DNA of 64,000 bases, from positions 558,001 through 622,000 of the forward strand of contig JAJNNX010000020.1 in the NCBI GenBank assembly GCA_023159155.1. The letters run 5' to 3'. Numbering within the stretch: position 1 is the first letter of the stretch; every line of letters starts with the position of its first letter. The DNA comes from Ustulina deusta. Taxonomy: Eukaryota; Ascomycota; Sordariomycetes; Xylariales; Xylariaceae. The notes beneath the pieces are model-generated. The model made no database searches and was not told the origin of the DNA. It worked only from the letters and a program-made list of their open reading frames with translations. Below, in pieces: positions 43,736 to 54,720 of the stretch. The position numbers were made by a program, and so were the translations under genes.

Positions 43736-44539
43736 ATGACAGACTATACCGTTTTCTGGGAGCGGTCTTTACGGGGGCTCCCGCCCCCATATCCCATCGA
43801 CAGCTCGCAAGGCGGTTCAGGTCCTACTATAGCAGAGCCCACAGGACTCAGTCCATGGCAGAAACGCTGGAACATGGAATGGCTAAACGAGGCTTATATC
43901 CCTTATATGCGCTATACCGACTTGCATATGGAACGGTATCCACGCTGCGAAATAAAGTACAAGCTGTATCAGCAAACTCGACCAGGTACGGAGCGGTTCA
44001 TGTTAAATGCTATAGAGGCAGGCATAGCTAGCCCAAAGAGCGCGCTAACGCGGACACGATGGCCGCACGGAACACGCTACTATGCATGGTTAGTCCGTCT
44101 GCTCGGGTCTAATACTAGGAGGCTTTGGGGCCGCTGGCGCAAGCACAGAGAGAACGCCAAGACGTGGCAGATGGTGGTAGTCATGGAGGAGCACGGCGAG
44201 ACGCCTCGATGGAAGGGTGAAATGAAGTTGACGTTTCGAGACGGGTTTCTCGATGATTATCTGAATTCGCCGAATCCAGTTCCCTGGGTTGACTTTCCTT
44301 CAGCCCAGGACATCAAGTGGTATTCGGTACGGCCACCGGGTGGGCTGGAGTGGCTGCAGGGCGGCCAAGATGCGCGGAGTTGGGCCCCTTGCCTTTCGCC
44401 GGAGTCGTGCATTCCCTTCGTTATGGTGGATGGACATGTCGTACGTGATTGCAGGCCCCACGTTGCTCACGAGCTTGCCGATGGGAACGTGTTCGATAAC
44501 TTTGTGCGAACATGTCAGCATTGTGGTCGGAAACCGTAG
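43736..44539 (+). CDS. orphan protein, 267 aa, Trp-rich with C-terminal CxxC
   Basis: One uninterrupted frame preceded by a TATA-like box. The product is soluble, rich in Trp, Arg and Pro (WQKRWNMEWLNEAYIPYMRY near the start, a WGRWRKHRENAKTWQM region) and ends with VRTCQHCGRKP. No signal peptide or membrane helix is seen. No family is recognised. The frame is long for chance and starts with a proper ATG, so a genuine lineage-specific gene is likely. Confidence 0.55.
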   Translation: MTDYTVFWERSLRGLPPPYPIDSSQGGSGPTIAEPTGLSPWQKRWNMEWLNEAYIPYMRYTDLHMERYPRCEIKYKLYQQTRPGTERFMLNAIEAGIASPKSALTRTRWPHGTRYYAWLVRLLGSNTRRLWGRWRKHRENAKTWQMVVVMEEHGETPRWKGEMKLTFRDGFLDDYLNSPNPVPWVDFPSAQDIKWYSVRPPGGLEWLQGGQDARSWAPCLSPESCIPFVMVDGHVVRDCRPHVAHELADGNVFDNFVRTCQHCGRKP

Positions 44540-44896
44540 AGCTTCGCTAGCAGGATGGGCTCTGGTTTAAGTGACCCTTTCCACTCCTCCCGTTCCTTAT
44601 ATAAGCTTTTTTATTAGCCTTTTGATCACTTGCTACCTGGCCACGTATGGGTTGCGAATCTCCTTTTTTTTTCGGAGTATTATAGCGTGGTTAATTCAGT
44701 GGGTATTGAATTCCAAATCCTTTACTATTTCTAAGCAAATAAACCGTGTTTGTTTCGGCATATAAATTTATAGCAGGATTACGTACACCTTCACTAAATA
44801 GGTAGGTAAAGTAAGTAAGCAGTTTCTGCATGGAACCTGAATCAGCTTGTCCAACAAGGCCACCCTGTAAAAGGAACATAGAGAAAGCATACATGG

Positions 44897-45149
44897 CTAG
44901 TTCCCACGGTGATTGCTATTAGGGCCGCCGTTGCCAACAGGCATAGAGGCGTTGGGTGCTTGCGTGCCAACATGCGGGGCATTGGCAGGAGGTCCTTGGT
45001 GAGAAGCATGGAAAGGCACGGGCGGCCCGTTATAATAGGCATGGTGAAGAGGAAAGTTGTAAGAAGCATGGTAGAAAGAATAAAGCAAAGGGCGGCTGTA
45101 AGACCCGTGAGAGCCGTGATGGGAGGCTTGGGGACGCGGATTGTGGGCG
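44897..45149 (-). pseudogene. 3' part of a host gene split by a Fot1/pogo-like element
   Basis: Minus-strand frame AHNPRPQASHHGSHGSYSRP through a His/Asn/Pro/Tyr-rich tail to a stop at 44897. If the element at 45152-47076 and one copy of the TA duplication are removed, it joins in frame to the 47079-47310 piece through ..ENSL-Y-AHNP... The tail is low-complexity and hydrophilic; no domain is recognised. Confidence 0.6.
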
Positions 45150-45151
45150 TA

Positions 45152-45194
45152 AGCTAACACCCCCCCTTGCGAACCACCCCATCGCGACCCAGCC
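45152..45194 (+). repeat. left terminal inverted repeat
   Basis: Starts AGCTAACACCCCCCCTTGCG and continues to GACCCAGC, matching the right end in reverse complement with a few C/T differences. Confidence 0.85.
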
Positions 45195-47033
45195 ACCAAA
45201 ATAGCCACCCACCAACTTTCGAAGCCATTATTCATAGCACAACATAGTATTTATAGCTAACCTTAATGTTTTTATTAAATATTAAAACGTTTTAACCTTA
45301 ATTATATTTTTAGTTTTTATTTCTTCTGCTTTTAATATGTTTTTATTTTTAGCTTTATTTATATATAGCGTTTATTGTTATAATTTTTGTTTAACTTGCT
45401 ATATATAAGTTATATAAATAAAATAATAACTAGGTAGCAATTTAATTAACTTATGCTTTAATATAATTTTTTTAGCTAGTTTAGCTTTTAATAGCTTAAC
45501 GTATACTTTTAAAATTGCAATTTTTTTGGCTTTTTAGTTAAAGGTTTTGCTAGCTTTTATAAAAAATAGCCTTTATAATAGGTTATTAAAAAAAAAGTAG
45601 TACCTAGCTAATTTCTAAGTTATATATTATAAATTTTAATTTTTTATAAGTATTACAATTTTTATTTAACTTAGTTTAAGCTAATATTTAAGTATTTTAG
45701 GTTAATTAGTTAGTATAAATATTAGTTAAACTTTATAAGTAATATTTTTATTTTTAAATATAATATATTTTAAAAATAATAGCAATTAAATATTTTTTAG
45801 CTATATTTTAGCTATTATTTATACTTTTTTAATAGTTTTTAGTAATAAAACAGCGTTACAAGCCTATTTATATGCTATAATTATATTTTTTTTTAAAAAT
45901 ATAACACTAAAGCAGCTTTTAAGTATTTTTTTAACTTTATTTTTAAGCTTTTTTTTTAATAAACTAAAAACTTTAACGTTTAATACTTATATAATATAAC
46001 TATAATATAGTTTATAAAAAATAAACTATATTTTATTTAAAAAATAAAGCTATAAAAAATTATTATTTATATATAAATTATAGCTATTATATATTAATAT
46101 AACTTATATATTACTAAAATAGCTTTAAATAAATAAAATAAAAATATTAATAAGCTAATTAATAGTAATAAAGTTATAAATTTATTTATTAAGCAAAGTT
46201 TTAAATTACTAGTTTTTAAATAAACTATAATTTATATTTAAAAACTATTAATTTTAAATATTAATTTTTTTAAAAATAAGCAGTAGTAATAAAGCAATAC
46301 TTTTATTACTAATATATTTAAAAAATATTATTTATTTGCTTTTTTTAATATTTTTTTTTAAAGCTATATATATTAAAGCTTTATAAATAACTTAATAACT
46401 TTTTTTTATATTTTAGTTAATACTTATTTTATTAGTATTAAAAAATTATTTTAAAAATATATTTGCTAGTTTAAAAGTTTTAAAACATTTAAAAAATAGT
46501 TTAATATTAGCTATAATTACTTTATTAACGCGCAAATAACTAATAAATATTAATTTAGCAATTTTTAGTTTAAAATTATAAAAAAAAAAACATATATGTT
46601 ATAACTTTCCGAATATTCTAAAGTTTTTAAAAACTAATAATATATATTTAGCTATATATTTAAATTTGACTATTAAAAATATAAAGCTTAGCTTAGTTTA
46701 ATTTATAGCTTAATTAGCTAGTTTAGTTTTAAAATATAAAAATAAAATCTACAAATATTAATATAACTATTTTTTAGTCGAAATATTATTAAAATAGCAA
46801 TATATATATAACTAGTTAATACTTTATTAAATAATTGCTTATTTTTGCGAAGTATTAAATTAAGCAGTACGAACTATAACTGCTGCATGCTATTAGTTGC
46901 TATATAAAAACATTGCAATAAAAAAAAATTAATTCTAAAAAAAATAAAAGTAAAAAAAAAACATAAGAACTAAACGTGGTTGCGTTATTTAACAATTTTT
47001 AATTAAGGTAGTTAGGGTTAGTAGCGCGTTTTT

Positions 47034-47076
47034 AGCTGGGTTGCGATGGGGTGGTTCGCAAGGGGGGGTGTTAGCT
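47034..47076 (-). repeat. right terminal inverted repeat
   Basis: Ends ..CGCAAGGGGGGGTGTTAGCT, the mirror of the left end. The base differences lie at C/T positions, as expected after C-to-T mutation. Confidence 0.85.
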
Positions 47077-47078
47077 TA

Positions 47079-47310
47079 TAGACTGTTCTCCATGATCTCC
47101 TGACGGGAAGTCTGCGCCTCGGTAAGGTTCTTCTGATACTTGGCGATGGATTTGTCAATGCGCTCCACCCTTGAAGGGCTGCTCGCCGGACATAGTAATT
47201 GGATGTATCTAAAAAAAAAAAAAAGCGTCTATGCCAGTAAGGATGTATTAACGGGTATCTTACTAGCGATGACGATGCGTATAAATCACCTTCAAAGATA
47301 GACCAGCGTT
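47079..47310 (-). pseudogene. 5'-ward part of the same split host gene
   Basis: Minus strand. The frame SPSRVERIDKSIAKYQKNLT .. SRQEIMENSL is a charged helical segment that reads straight into the 44897-45149 piece once the transposon is removed. It appears to begin after an intron ending in a long T tract plus TAG (about 47210). An upstream exon candidate starts MVTTQERWSIFEGDLYASSS, but its phase does not fit simply. Confidence 0.5.
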
Positions 47311-47329
47311 CCTGTGTGGTTACCAATCA

Positions 47330-48541
47330 AGGTAGTTTTGAATACTGTCTAACTATCAGTGTAACAATGAGGAAGAACACGATAGCATCGTTTAGATTTC
47401 AGTTTCTAGATCATAGCCAAATGGCCAACAGCGGTCCGGGCTTGTCTACTGACTCAGATGCCGGTCATGTGGGGCCACACGGGTAAGCTCCTGCTCCGTT
47501 TGGCGTTGGCCTCGGCGGGTCGTTTGCATCGCGGCGTCGAAGAAGGATCTATCGACCATTTCCAACCGGGACATATCAACTATTTCGAATTTATTGTGCA
47601 ACAATACGGGCCAGAGCCCCACTTGAACCATATGACCTTTGCATCCTAACCCCGGAGCTCTTTCTCTCTTTCTTCCCTTCAGCAGATCATCCTCTCTCAC
47701 ACAACATGCGTCAGCCATCGCGGCGGCAATCCAATATCTCTTCACGATGGCGTCCCAACACATCCTACACCTTCCCCTCAAAATATTATTTCTTAGCGCC
47801 CACTGTTAGTGCGGCAATAGTGGCCCCGTAAATGGCGCACTCAACCCTCATACAAAACGAACCGCTAGCCTAAGAAATCCTTAACAACGCTAAAAAACCT
47901 TGCAAATCTAGACCTTTTGCTACAAGCTTCAATAACTGCAGCAATGTCTGGATCGCCGTATCATAGTTATAGAAGGGCCTACACCCCTTGGGAAGGCTAT
48001 ACGCGATTGTGTCCCCACGTAAGTGATCTTGCGATAGATACGGCATCGACCGACTACGGCACGCTAAATGGCCATCCAACCAAACAACCAAGCAACTAGG
48101 CAACTTCGAAAGGTCGACAAACGACCTAGACCGTATACAAAGCGAAACGACTCGATCGAGCCGTCCCGCGGATACAACAAGAAATTTTAGGCTTTAGTTG
48201 GAACGAAAAGCCGAGTGTCGTTCTAGAACGTTAATTACTAGTAGCCCTCGTAAGAGGTAGCCATCTTCATACACAGCACCGAACACGAGCCCAGAGGGCG
48301 GGGCCAACGGGAGCGGCTTGACTGTCACGCGTGCCAGAGTCTTTTTTTTAGGGGCCTTCGGGCCTTGTTTTTAGAGGCTCAAAGGTTTAATTTGGAAGAT
48401 ACCGGGCAAGTGTAGCCTACATACCAATGTATATAGGAGGTAGCCTTCCACGCCGCAAGCCCCTAGGGAGGCATAAAGACCATTGGTCTTCCCCCGGCGT
48501 TAAATTCACCAACCAACCAACCAACCAACCAACCAACCAAC
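47330..48541. other. intergenic
   Basis: No supported gene. About 48507-48541 is a (CAAC)n microsatellite of eight or nine units directly before the next coding frame. Confidence 0.45.
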
Positions 48542-48671
48542 CCAACACATCCTAGCCACGCCACCCTCCAAAGACGCCATCATCAACTCCCTCCTCGAAA
48601 ATGTCCGTGACTACAACGCGCGCCTCCCGCGCCTCTGGGTCGGCCTGCGCGAGTGCACTCTCGACGCGGAA

Positions 48672-50201
48672 ATGCCCCTGCTTCTCAACCCGCCCGATGC
48701 GCCCCTCGCGTGCAGGGAGCCGCCCGCCGAGTTCGAGGCCGTCGACACCCACTTTTCAGCCCAAGTGCACGCCTTTTTCAACGCACTGCACGACCTCGAG
48801 CACATGGCAGACAAGCAGTCAGACAAGCAGTCAGACAAGCAGTCAGACAAGCAGTCAGACAAGCAGTCGTCCGAAGAGCTCGACCTCATCCGCCCAGACG
48901 ACGGCCTTCGGCCCACTATCCGCATCGTCAACCAATCCTTCGACATCTACCCAGATTGCTTGCACCGCACCTTCCACACCCGCCGCCTCACCGTCCAAAA
49001 CCCGCACAGCCTGCCTCTCCTCAGCCGCGTCACCCGACTCCGCGTCTTTCCCGCCCCGAATTACGCCTCTGAGCCGGGAATCAACTTCGTTCACATGCGG
49101 CCCGTCTCCCCGCGCGTGCCCCTCGAACTTGCCGCCCGCCTCCCTCACCTTCGCGAGCTCGACTGCCCCTGGCTATGGGAGCGCCTTCCCCTTGCCTTTT
49201 CATCCCACGCGCTGCGCAGATTTGCCCGCGTCTGGGAAGGTCCTTGGCGCGATGCCCGCGCCGAGTTCGGGCGGTGCGTGCCTCATGTCATGCCCTTGTT
49301 GCCATCTTCCCTCACCACGGCCCGCCTCTGGTTCTGGAAGCCCAACCCTTACGGAGACGACACGGACCAAACGGCCCAGATGCCTGACCTTATCAGCGCG
49401 TCGTCGTCATCGTTGTCGTCGACCTCGGAGTTTGAAGACATGGACCCTGTGTCTCTCGGGCTGCGGCGCCTGGGGAGTCGTCTAGAGGAACTAGACATCC
49501 GCGCGCTCGTCACCCCCGATCTTTTCCGCTCCAGTAGTGATAGTACAACAGGTCATTCCTCGTCATGGCCACGCATGCGGCACCTCAAGGTAGAATTCCA
49601 CCTGTGCGCGCCTGATGGGAACTGGTACTTTTCTGGCCCCAGAGGCGAAGATCCCCACGCCACAGGTTTCGCCATCACGAGAGAGGAGCACTACCCGCCC
49701 GGCCAGGAAGACGCTGACGACGAGACGCACGACTTATGGTCCTGCGAGGAGGACGAGTACACGGGCGACGACGACATGTGCCTCGCCCGCCAGCCTGACA
49801 TGTTCCGTACGCTCCCCGTCGCGGAGCGCATCAACTCTTTACTCTTGGCGTTTGCCTCGTCTCTCCAACGACAAAACATGCCCTCCCTCCAAGACGCCGA
49901 GCTGTTCACGTGGCTTACGTGGCGGCCCTCCGAGGAGCGGGCTCAAGAGTATGAAGGGAGGAGCGACGCGCCTCCTTCGGCTGACAATGAGACCGTCCTG
50001 TTCCGATGGGGGGTGAGATATGATGCGCCTAAAGGAGATGGGAAAGGAAAAGTGACGTGGCAGGTCGGTGAGCACTGGAGGCCCGGGGGCGAAATCATTA
50101 GCGCGTTTGAGCATCTTGTGGGCGGGGACGGGGAGAAAATGGAGTGGAAACCGTTTGAGTTTGTGGGGAAGAGGGAGCGGGATCCGGCCATCTTTATCTG
50201 A
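48672..50201 (+). CDS. fungal hypothetical protein (F-box/DUF-type, LRR-like family)
   Basis: A single frame of 509 aa from ATG 48672. The frame stays open upstream to about 48542 and reads KDAIINSLLENVRDYNARLP then RLWVGLRECTLDAEMPLL, which looks conserved, so the true start may lie further 5' or across a splice next to the CAAC repeat. Landmarks of this family as I recall it include LRPDDGLxPTIRIVNxxFDI, short LxxLxxL-type repeats, and LPVAERINSLLLAFASSLQR near the end. No membrane segment is seen. Function is unknown; proteins of this type are common and variable in Pezizomycotina. An in-frame (DKQS)5 repeat lies at residues ~46-65. Confidence 0.65.
   Translation: MPLLLNPPDAPLACREPPAEFEAVDTHFSAQVHAFFNALHDLEHMADKQSDKQSDKQSDKQSDKQSSEELDLIRPDDGLRPTIRIVNQSFDIYPDCLHRTFHTRRLTVQNPHSLPLLSRVTRLRVFPAPNYASEPGINFVHMRPVSPRVPLELAARLPHLRELDCPWLWERLPLAFSSHALRRFARVWEGPWRDARAEFGRCVPHVMPLLPSSLTTARLWFWKPNPYGDDTDQTAQMPDLISASSSSLSSTSEFEDMDPVSLGLRRLGSRLEELDIRALVTPDLFRSSSDSTTGHSSSWPRMRHLKVEFHLCAPDGNWYFSGPRGEDPHATGFAITREEHYPPGQEDADDETHDLWSCEEDEYTGDDDMCLARQPDMFRTLPVAERINSLLLAFASSLQRQNMPSLQDAELFTWLTWRPSEERAQEYEGRSDAPPSADNETVLFRWGVRYDAPKGDGKGKVTWQVGEHWRPGGEIISAFEHLVGGDGEKMEWKPFEFVGKRERDPAIFI
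48806..48868 (+). repeat. 12-bp in-frame repeat encoding (DKQS)5
   Basis: Five perfect or near-perfect copies of GACAAGCAGTCA. The unit is a multiple of three, so copy number can change without a frameshift. Confidence 0.9.
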
Positions 50202-50772
50202 TGAGATTATAGAATCCACAGGGCGAGTCGGGCGATGGCCTGTTGATCGGTGCGCGCCATCATCGGATACATCGAACATCACAAGGTGGTTGGCCCGCTA
50301 AAGCCCGATTCCTACCTCGATAAGCGCAGGCGTGCTGACTAAAACTACTAGCTTGTCGTTATCCCAAGACCGCGCTCATTCTAAGATATGCGCTCGCGCC
50401 GCTATCTTCATGTTCCGGTAAATCAAGAGTAGATCGATGCGGCTCGAATAGTTTGCTTGCAGCTAACAGTACAGCAAATCGCTGGATGTAGGCACTTCGG
50501 CAAGGAGGAGCATGTTCTTCGGAAGCGGTCCGCGGCCGGGAAACTCGTCATGATCGTCGGGTAATAACTGCAGGCGCTCTCTGAGCACTGGGATCTTGGG
50601 AGAGTGTTGCGCAATCTCGTTGATGCGCTGCATGCCTCGCATGTGCTCGACGGTAGCCTTGGTATCTTTCGGTCCAGATTCCATCGGCATACCTGACACA
50701 CCTAACCAGAAGCTTGGTACCGAGTAGCCAGAGCATGACAGAGTAGATTTTTAAATGGCTTGATACAACTTC
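50202..50772. other. intergenic
   Basis: A minus-strand frame at 50463-50699 (LRERLQLLPDDHDEFPGRGP) looks coding-like but has no partner exon or recognised family; nothing else is supported. Confidence 0.35.
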
Positions 50773-51145
50773 ATGAACGCGCGAGCACAGCCCGTCCACA
50801 ATCAAGAGCTAATTAAGGAGCTCTGGCAGTTGATCAAACATATGGACCAGCAGAAGAAGATCAAGGTCCTCTTCTGGAAAGTTGCCCGCGAGGATAACGC
50901 GGATGCAGATCGGCTGGCAAACGCCGCCCTGGATGCTACGGGAGCACATCTCTGGGATTCAGAATCCACCTACACAGCAGGAGGCGGACATATATGCGAG
51001 CGAACGAGTCGGGCATTGGCACAGTCGCATGGCGCATATGCCTTTGAAGCAATTGCAACATACTTTACGGGTGTCGCCGGGTATTAATGTTCCGAGCAGA
51101 TCCAGGCTGAAATCGACAAGGGTGTTCCATGTCCGGCCTGTGTGA
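50773..51145 (+). pseudogene. RNase H-like and copia-type pol scraps
   Basis: At 50800-50940 the frame NQELIKELWQLIKHMDQQKK .. VLFWKVAREDNADADRLANA resembles the C-terminal half of an RNase H fold, where ADxLA is diagnostic. From about 50980 a second frame (ERVGHWHSRMAHMPLKQLQ) resembles a Ty1/copia GAG-pre-integrase motif. Both are short, out of frame with each other and lack the rest of a polyprotein. They are relics. Confidence 0.45.
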
Positions 51146-51646
51146 GCCGTGAAAAATCTTTTAGGTGATAGGAGGCGCCGTCGACTATGGACACTGTTGA
51201 CGTGCTACTAGGGTGCTTTCATGGGGATGCAAAGGTTATGTCGGATCCGGGTCCATGCGCCTTTACGAAGGTGCGACAACAATGGACAGTGTCGGACGCG
51301 GAGGTAATTTGATGAATTGGATTCTATCGAATGATTTTGAGCTAGGTATCATAGAATCCCCACAGAATCACACTGCTATTTTCCTTGGCGCAATGGCATG
51401 GCGAGGGACCAAGAATCTGCCAGATTATGTTGCAGTGCATACTGTTTGGCTAGATGAAATCTGATGCATGTTTATTAACATCCTTGCTATGCTTGATAGG
51501 AGCAAGCTGGTTGCCTAAATTTTCTAAATCAGAGGTTATTAAAACCAGCTCTTGAAGATTTTTGTTGTGGTGTTGTGCCACTGGATGTGAGGTGATACAA
51601 TTGATGAGTCCCCAGATCATTATAAATACTGGTGAAGGGGGACAAT
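51146..51646. other. intergenic/repeat-derived
   Basis: Nothing recognised beyond a weak open frame at 51213-51464. Confidence 0.3.
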
Positions 51647-51930
51647 GTGAGTAGGCTCCGATATGAGGGGTACTCTTCTTACCCTCAGACAAAGAGATAG
51701 GCTAAACCTACACTTCCAAGTACAATTACTAGATTTTCTAATTGGCGCACTAAGCCATCACAATAAAATGTAATTGAGTTCACCGCAACTTGGAAGAGTA
51801 GTGATGCCCTTCTATAGAGAGACTGGCTACACCCGTAGTATTAACCTGATACTAAGCTTGAATAGACACAAAGTGGCTAGATAACCCCTTTTCCCGCCCT
51901 TTGTACTCTACCTCTCCATCCCAATAGTAG
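51647..51930. repeat. dispersed repeat, copy 2
   Basis: Related to 15237-15510 (GACAATGTGAGT .. AAAGAGATAGGCT .. CTACACTTCCAAGTAC). Its right end (ACACAAAGTGGCTAGATAACCCC) also resembles 56355-56385, giving a third partial copy. Confidence 0.7.
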
Positions 51931-52168
51931 CGTTTGGCAATTATGTTCGAGGCCCCTTTCCATTTACCTAGCTAGGTAGATAGTTAGTCCGAAATACTCT
52001 ACATCATCTTCTTCACACGATGTGTATCTGATGCACAGCCTACATGGCTTCCTAGTACCAACATGACTGCGTTTGGCTTCATGCCTCAGCTGACCGACCT
52101 ACCCTCGTTACGCCAAATATATCAATACTAGACAGAAACTCACAGTCTCAGATTGTTGTATACCCTTA
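51931..52168. other. intergenic
   Basis: 3' flank of the P450; nothing recognised. Confidence 0.3.
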
Positions 52169-54051
52169 TTATTGCGCCATGGTCGTGTCTTCCGTTACTC
52201 GCGCCCAGAAATCGTGGACTATATAGGTTGAGTATGCCAGTCGCTTCCAGGGCTCTTCTGGTGTGGCGATCTGGAAGTCGAAGTTCCTAAACAACTGCAG
52301 AGAATGTGTCAGCAGACCCTTGTACCCAATTGACCAAATTAAACCAGCCCGCAATAGGGGTAGTTGTGCCTGTTAGGACATATTATCCGGTTCCTTACCT
52401 CAACGAATATCTTATTCATCTCCAGGAGAGCTACAAGTTTCCCCAGACACAACCAACGACCGCCGCCAAAGGCCAGGTCCACAACCTTCGACATGTACGC
52501 AACATCCGATCCGCTATCAAGGAAACGCTCCGGACGGAATATATCGGCATCTTCACCAAAGACCTCCTTGCAGCGCATCAAAGCGTGGTAGTTCGGGTAC
52601 ACGTCAGTGCCCCCAGGTATAAATTTGCCACAGATGGTATCCCCAGATTCAGGTACACGTTTGGCAAATCCAAAGTTTATAGGTACCATAACCCGCAAAC
52701 CCTCTCGTACCACGGCTTGTGTGTACTCGAGGCTCTTGGCCTCGTCGTGAGTAATTGGGTTTGAGATACGACCAGTTGCAATGCCGTCCCTTATCTCCTG
52801 TTTCAATGTCCGGTAGACCCTTGGCGAGGACATTAAAAGCAGTAAGGTACCACGTACCATCATGACAGAGGTTTCGGTACCGGCTGGGACCAAGAGCGCC
52901 AGATCGAACTGACATTCATCCGCGGTCACGCCCTGTTTCATCCAACTATCCTAAGCATGTGTCAGTCATCTTCTTCACGACCAATAAATTATTCGTGAGC
53001 GGAGTTTGTGGCATCTGCTGCTCACTAGAAGATCACGACTCTCTTTGGGTTTCTCTGCGTTTTCGCTAAAACGCCTCTGGACCTCATCTTGGAGTACCCT
53101 ACAGAAGTCAGCAGCATTAGCATCAACCGATAAGAACAGTGAACGTAGACTTATACCCCAAGAAAAGACCCAAACCGCTAGTATCTGTGGTTTTTGGGCC
53201 AAATATTTTCATGAACCATTGCGACGAGTAAAGCGCTCGAGCCGCCGGGAGATAACCAAGGTTTTGTACAGCTGGTACAACGTAGTCGTTCATTTTTAGG
53301 TAACCGAAATGATCTTTGTTATCTTTCAAATCACCCCACGACTTTCCCATCGAGAGCTCGGATATCATGTCCACTTGAAAGTACTGTATCAGCAAGCCGA
53401 TTTCCATCATCTCCTCCCCCTTGGCTATTCTGGCTCGAATGGTACTTATCAGTACCGCGAACCATTCGTCGACCTTGGCCTCTAGTGCTGCTACATTCTT
53501 TCCGGCGAAAGCTGGTAAAAGTTTGGCCTTCCGTTTGTAATGCTCGTCTCTGTTGATCAGGCTAATTACGTTGAAGCCTCTGTAGTCGAACCGTACACCG
53601 TCGTACCACGGAGACTTAACATAGGGTGACCTGGCCGAGTTGATTCGAAGCAAGGTTTCCGGATCGAAGATTGTAATAGCGTCTGGTGCGACTCTCTGGG
53701 TGCGTAGAAACATGTCAGCCAAGATCTCTTGGTTTAGCATCATAAACCCTGCCAGATCACCCGAGACAAGAAGGGAAGGAACTAGACACCAAAGGTTCTA
53801 ATACAAACCATGACACTCCCGTATTTCTTCTGCCCTTCTGCCATGATGAAGTTACTGCGACCACTATACGCAGCCCAGAAACTCCATAAATATGTAAAGG
53901 AGGCGAAAAAGGGACCTGGAATATGCCGAAGCTTATACCATGCCACAACGGAACTGATGATATTCCACAAAAGGATCACACCAGCTACGCTGAACGCGAT
54001 CTGGGCCCAACTCAGGCCCCCCGTAAAACTGAACGCAGCAGTCAACGACAT
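52169..54051 (-). CDS. cytochrome P450 monooxygenase
   Basis: Five minus-strand exons, about 54051-53809, 53695-53157, 53098-53026, 52950-52399 and 52294-52169, give 510 aa. A membrane anchor (QIAFSVAGVILLWNIISSVV) is followed by the hinge LRHIPGPFFASF. Then come the I-helix AGTETS (308-313), ExxR as EGLR (368-371), FRPERF, and the haem loop FGGGRWLCLG with Cys453 as the thiolate ligand. Gaps between exons close exactly in phase, and all required residues are present, so the gene looks functional. The sequence recalls fungal pisatin-demethylase or benzoate-hydroxylase type clans, but the substrate cannot be inferred. Intron 1 is long for this window (~112 nt). It is ER-bound and needs a P450 reductase encoded elsewhere. 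Its upstream neighbour is a decayed gene, not an obvious pathway partner. Confidence 0.92.
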
Positions 54052-54280
54052 GTTGCCTCAAGGAAATTGGTGTCTTGGCTAGGGGTCGTATTGTGACGGC
54101 ACTAAACTATCGGGACCGCTCCACAGGTCGACTGCTAGCTTCTTTATAGGAGTTAAGATGTTCAGGGTTTACTGTAAAGATAGAACTTCTCCCATTATGC
54201 AATATGATAAGACATGCCCGACTCACCAGCAGGGTGAACCGTTGCAACGCATTTGGGAAACGGCACTCCACAGGGGGACT

Positions 54281-54720
54281 CTAGAAGAGGGGTATATTGA
54301 TTTCCGAGAGAATAGCCAACTGAGTCATCTTCATGTGGCCCACCCAAGAACGAAGAGACCGGGTTAGGAATACCCTTTCTGCCCTTCCGCAGTGCAACCT
54401 GCTTTGATCCATGGAAACAATCACGGGATAGTCCTCCGGATCCATCTCATTGGTGATGTAGCTGCACATTCAACAGGCATCGTCCACGATCCTACCCACG
54501 CACAAACTAAACAACGCAGCTCATTAGTCCTCCACAACCTTTACTACCTACCTCATACCTCAGCACATATTTCACGTAGCAAGAAGTTTGGTTCTGTAAC
54601 GCCGCGTGACCGTGTAGAATAGTAGGGCCTTCCACCACTAGCATACTGGGTTCACTCCAATTTTCTGCCATCTCTACCATTTCCGGTCTTCCAGACAACT
54701 TTGTACTGCATAGTTAGTTT
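54281..54720 (-). pseudogene. decayed gene of unknown family next to the P450
   Basis: Minus strand. Exon-like piece A, GRPEMVEMAENWSEPSMLVV then EGPTILHGHAALQNQTSCYV and KYVLRYE, ends at a GTAGGT donor. Piece B, after a TAG acceptor, reads DDAC-stop-MCSYITNEMDPEDYPVIV .. RSWVGHMKMTQLAILSEIN. The TGA sits where an Arg (CGA) codon would fit. The two pieces look like one gene with a nonsense mutation and missing ends. I do not recognise the family. Confidence 0.45.

Larger units (their letters stand above)
45152..47076. mobile_element. Fot1/pogo-type (Tc1-mariner) DNA transposon relic, RIP-degraded
   Basis: The element is 1925 bp and begins AGCTAACACCCCCCCTTGCG; its right end is the near-perfect reverse complement. 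It is flanked on both sides by TA (45150-45151 and 47077-47078), the Tc1/mariner target duplication. Terminal inverted repeats extend ~42 bp with 1-3 mismatches. The interior (about 45240-47010) is overwhelmingly A+T and has no surviving transposase frame. Length and ~44-bp TIRs agree with Fot1 as described from Fusarium; the assignment to that family rests on size, TIR length and TA, not on a protein match. Confidence 0.85.

Noticed and set aside
47446..47781. 111-codon minus frame
   Set aside because: No splice logic, family resemblance or promoter signals; several Cys look accidental.
48601..49485. 294-codon Ser/Thr/Pro-rich plus frame
   Set aside because: Shadow of the hypothetical gene in another frame; composition is that of an out-of-frame reading of G/C-rich codons.
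52169..54720. Secondary-metabolite gene cluster around the P450
   Set aside because: No PKS, NRPS, terpene synthase, transporter or regulator is visible nearby; only one relic lies beside it.
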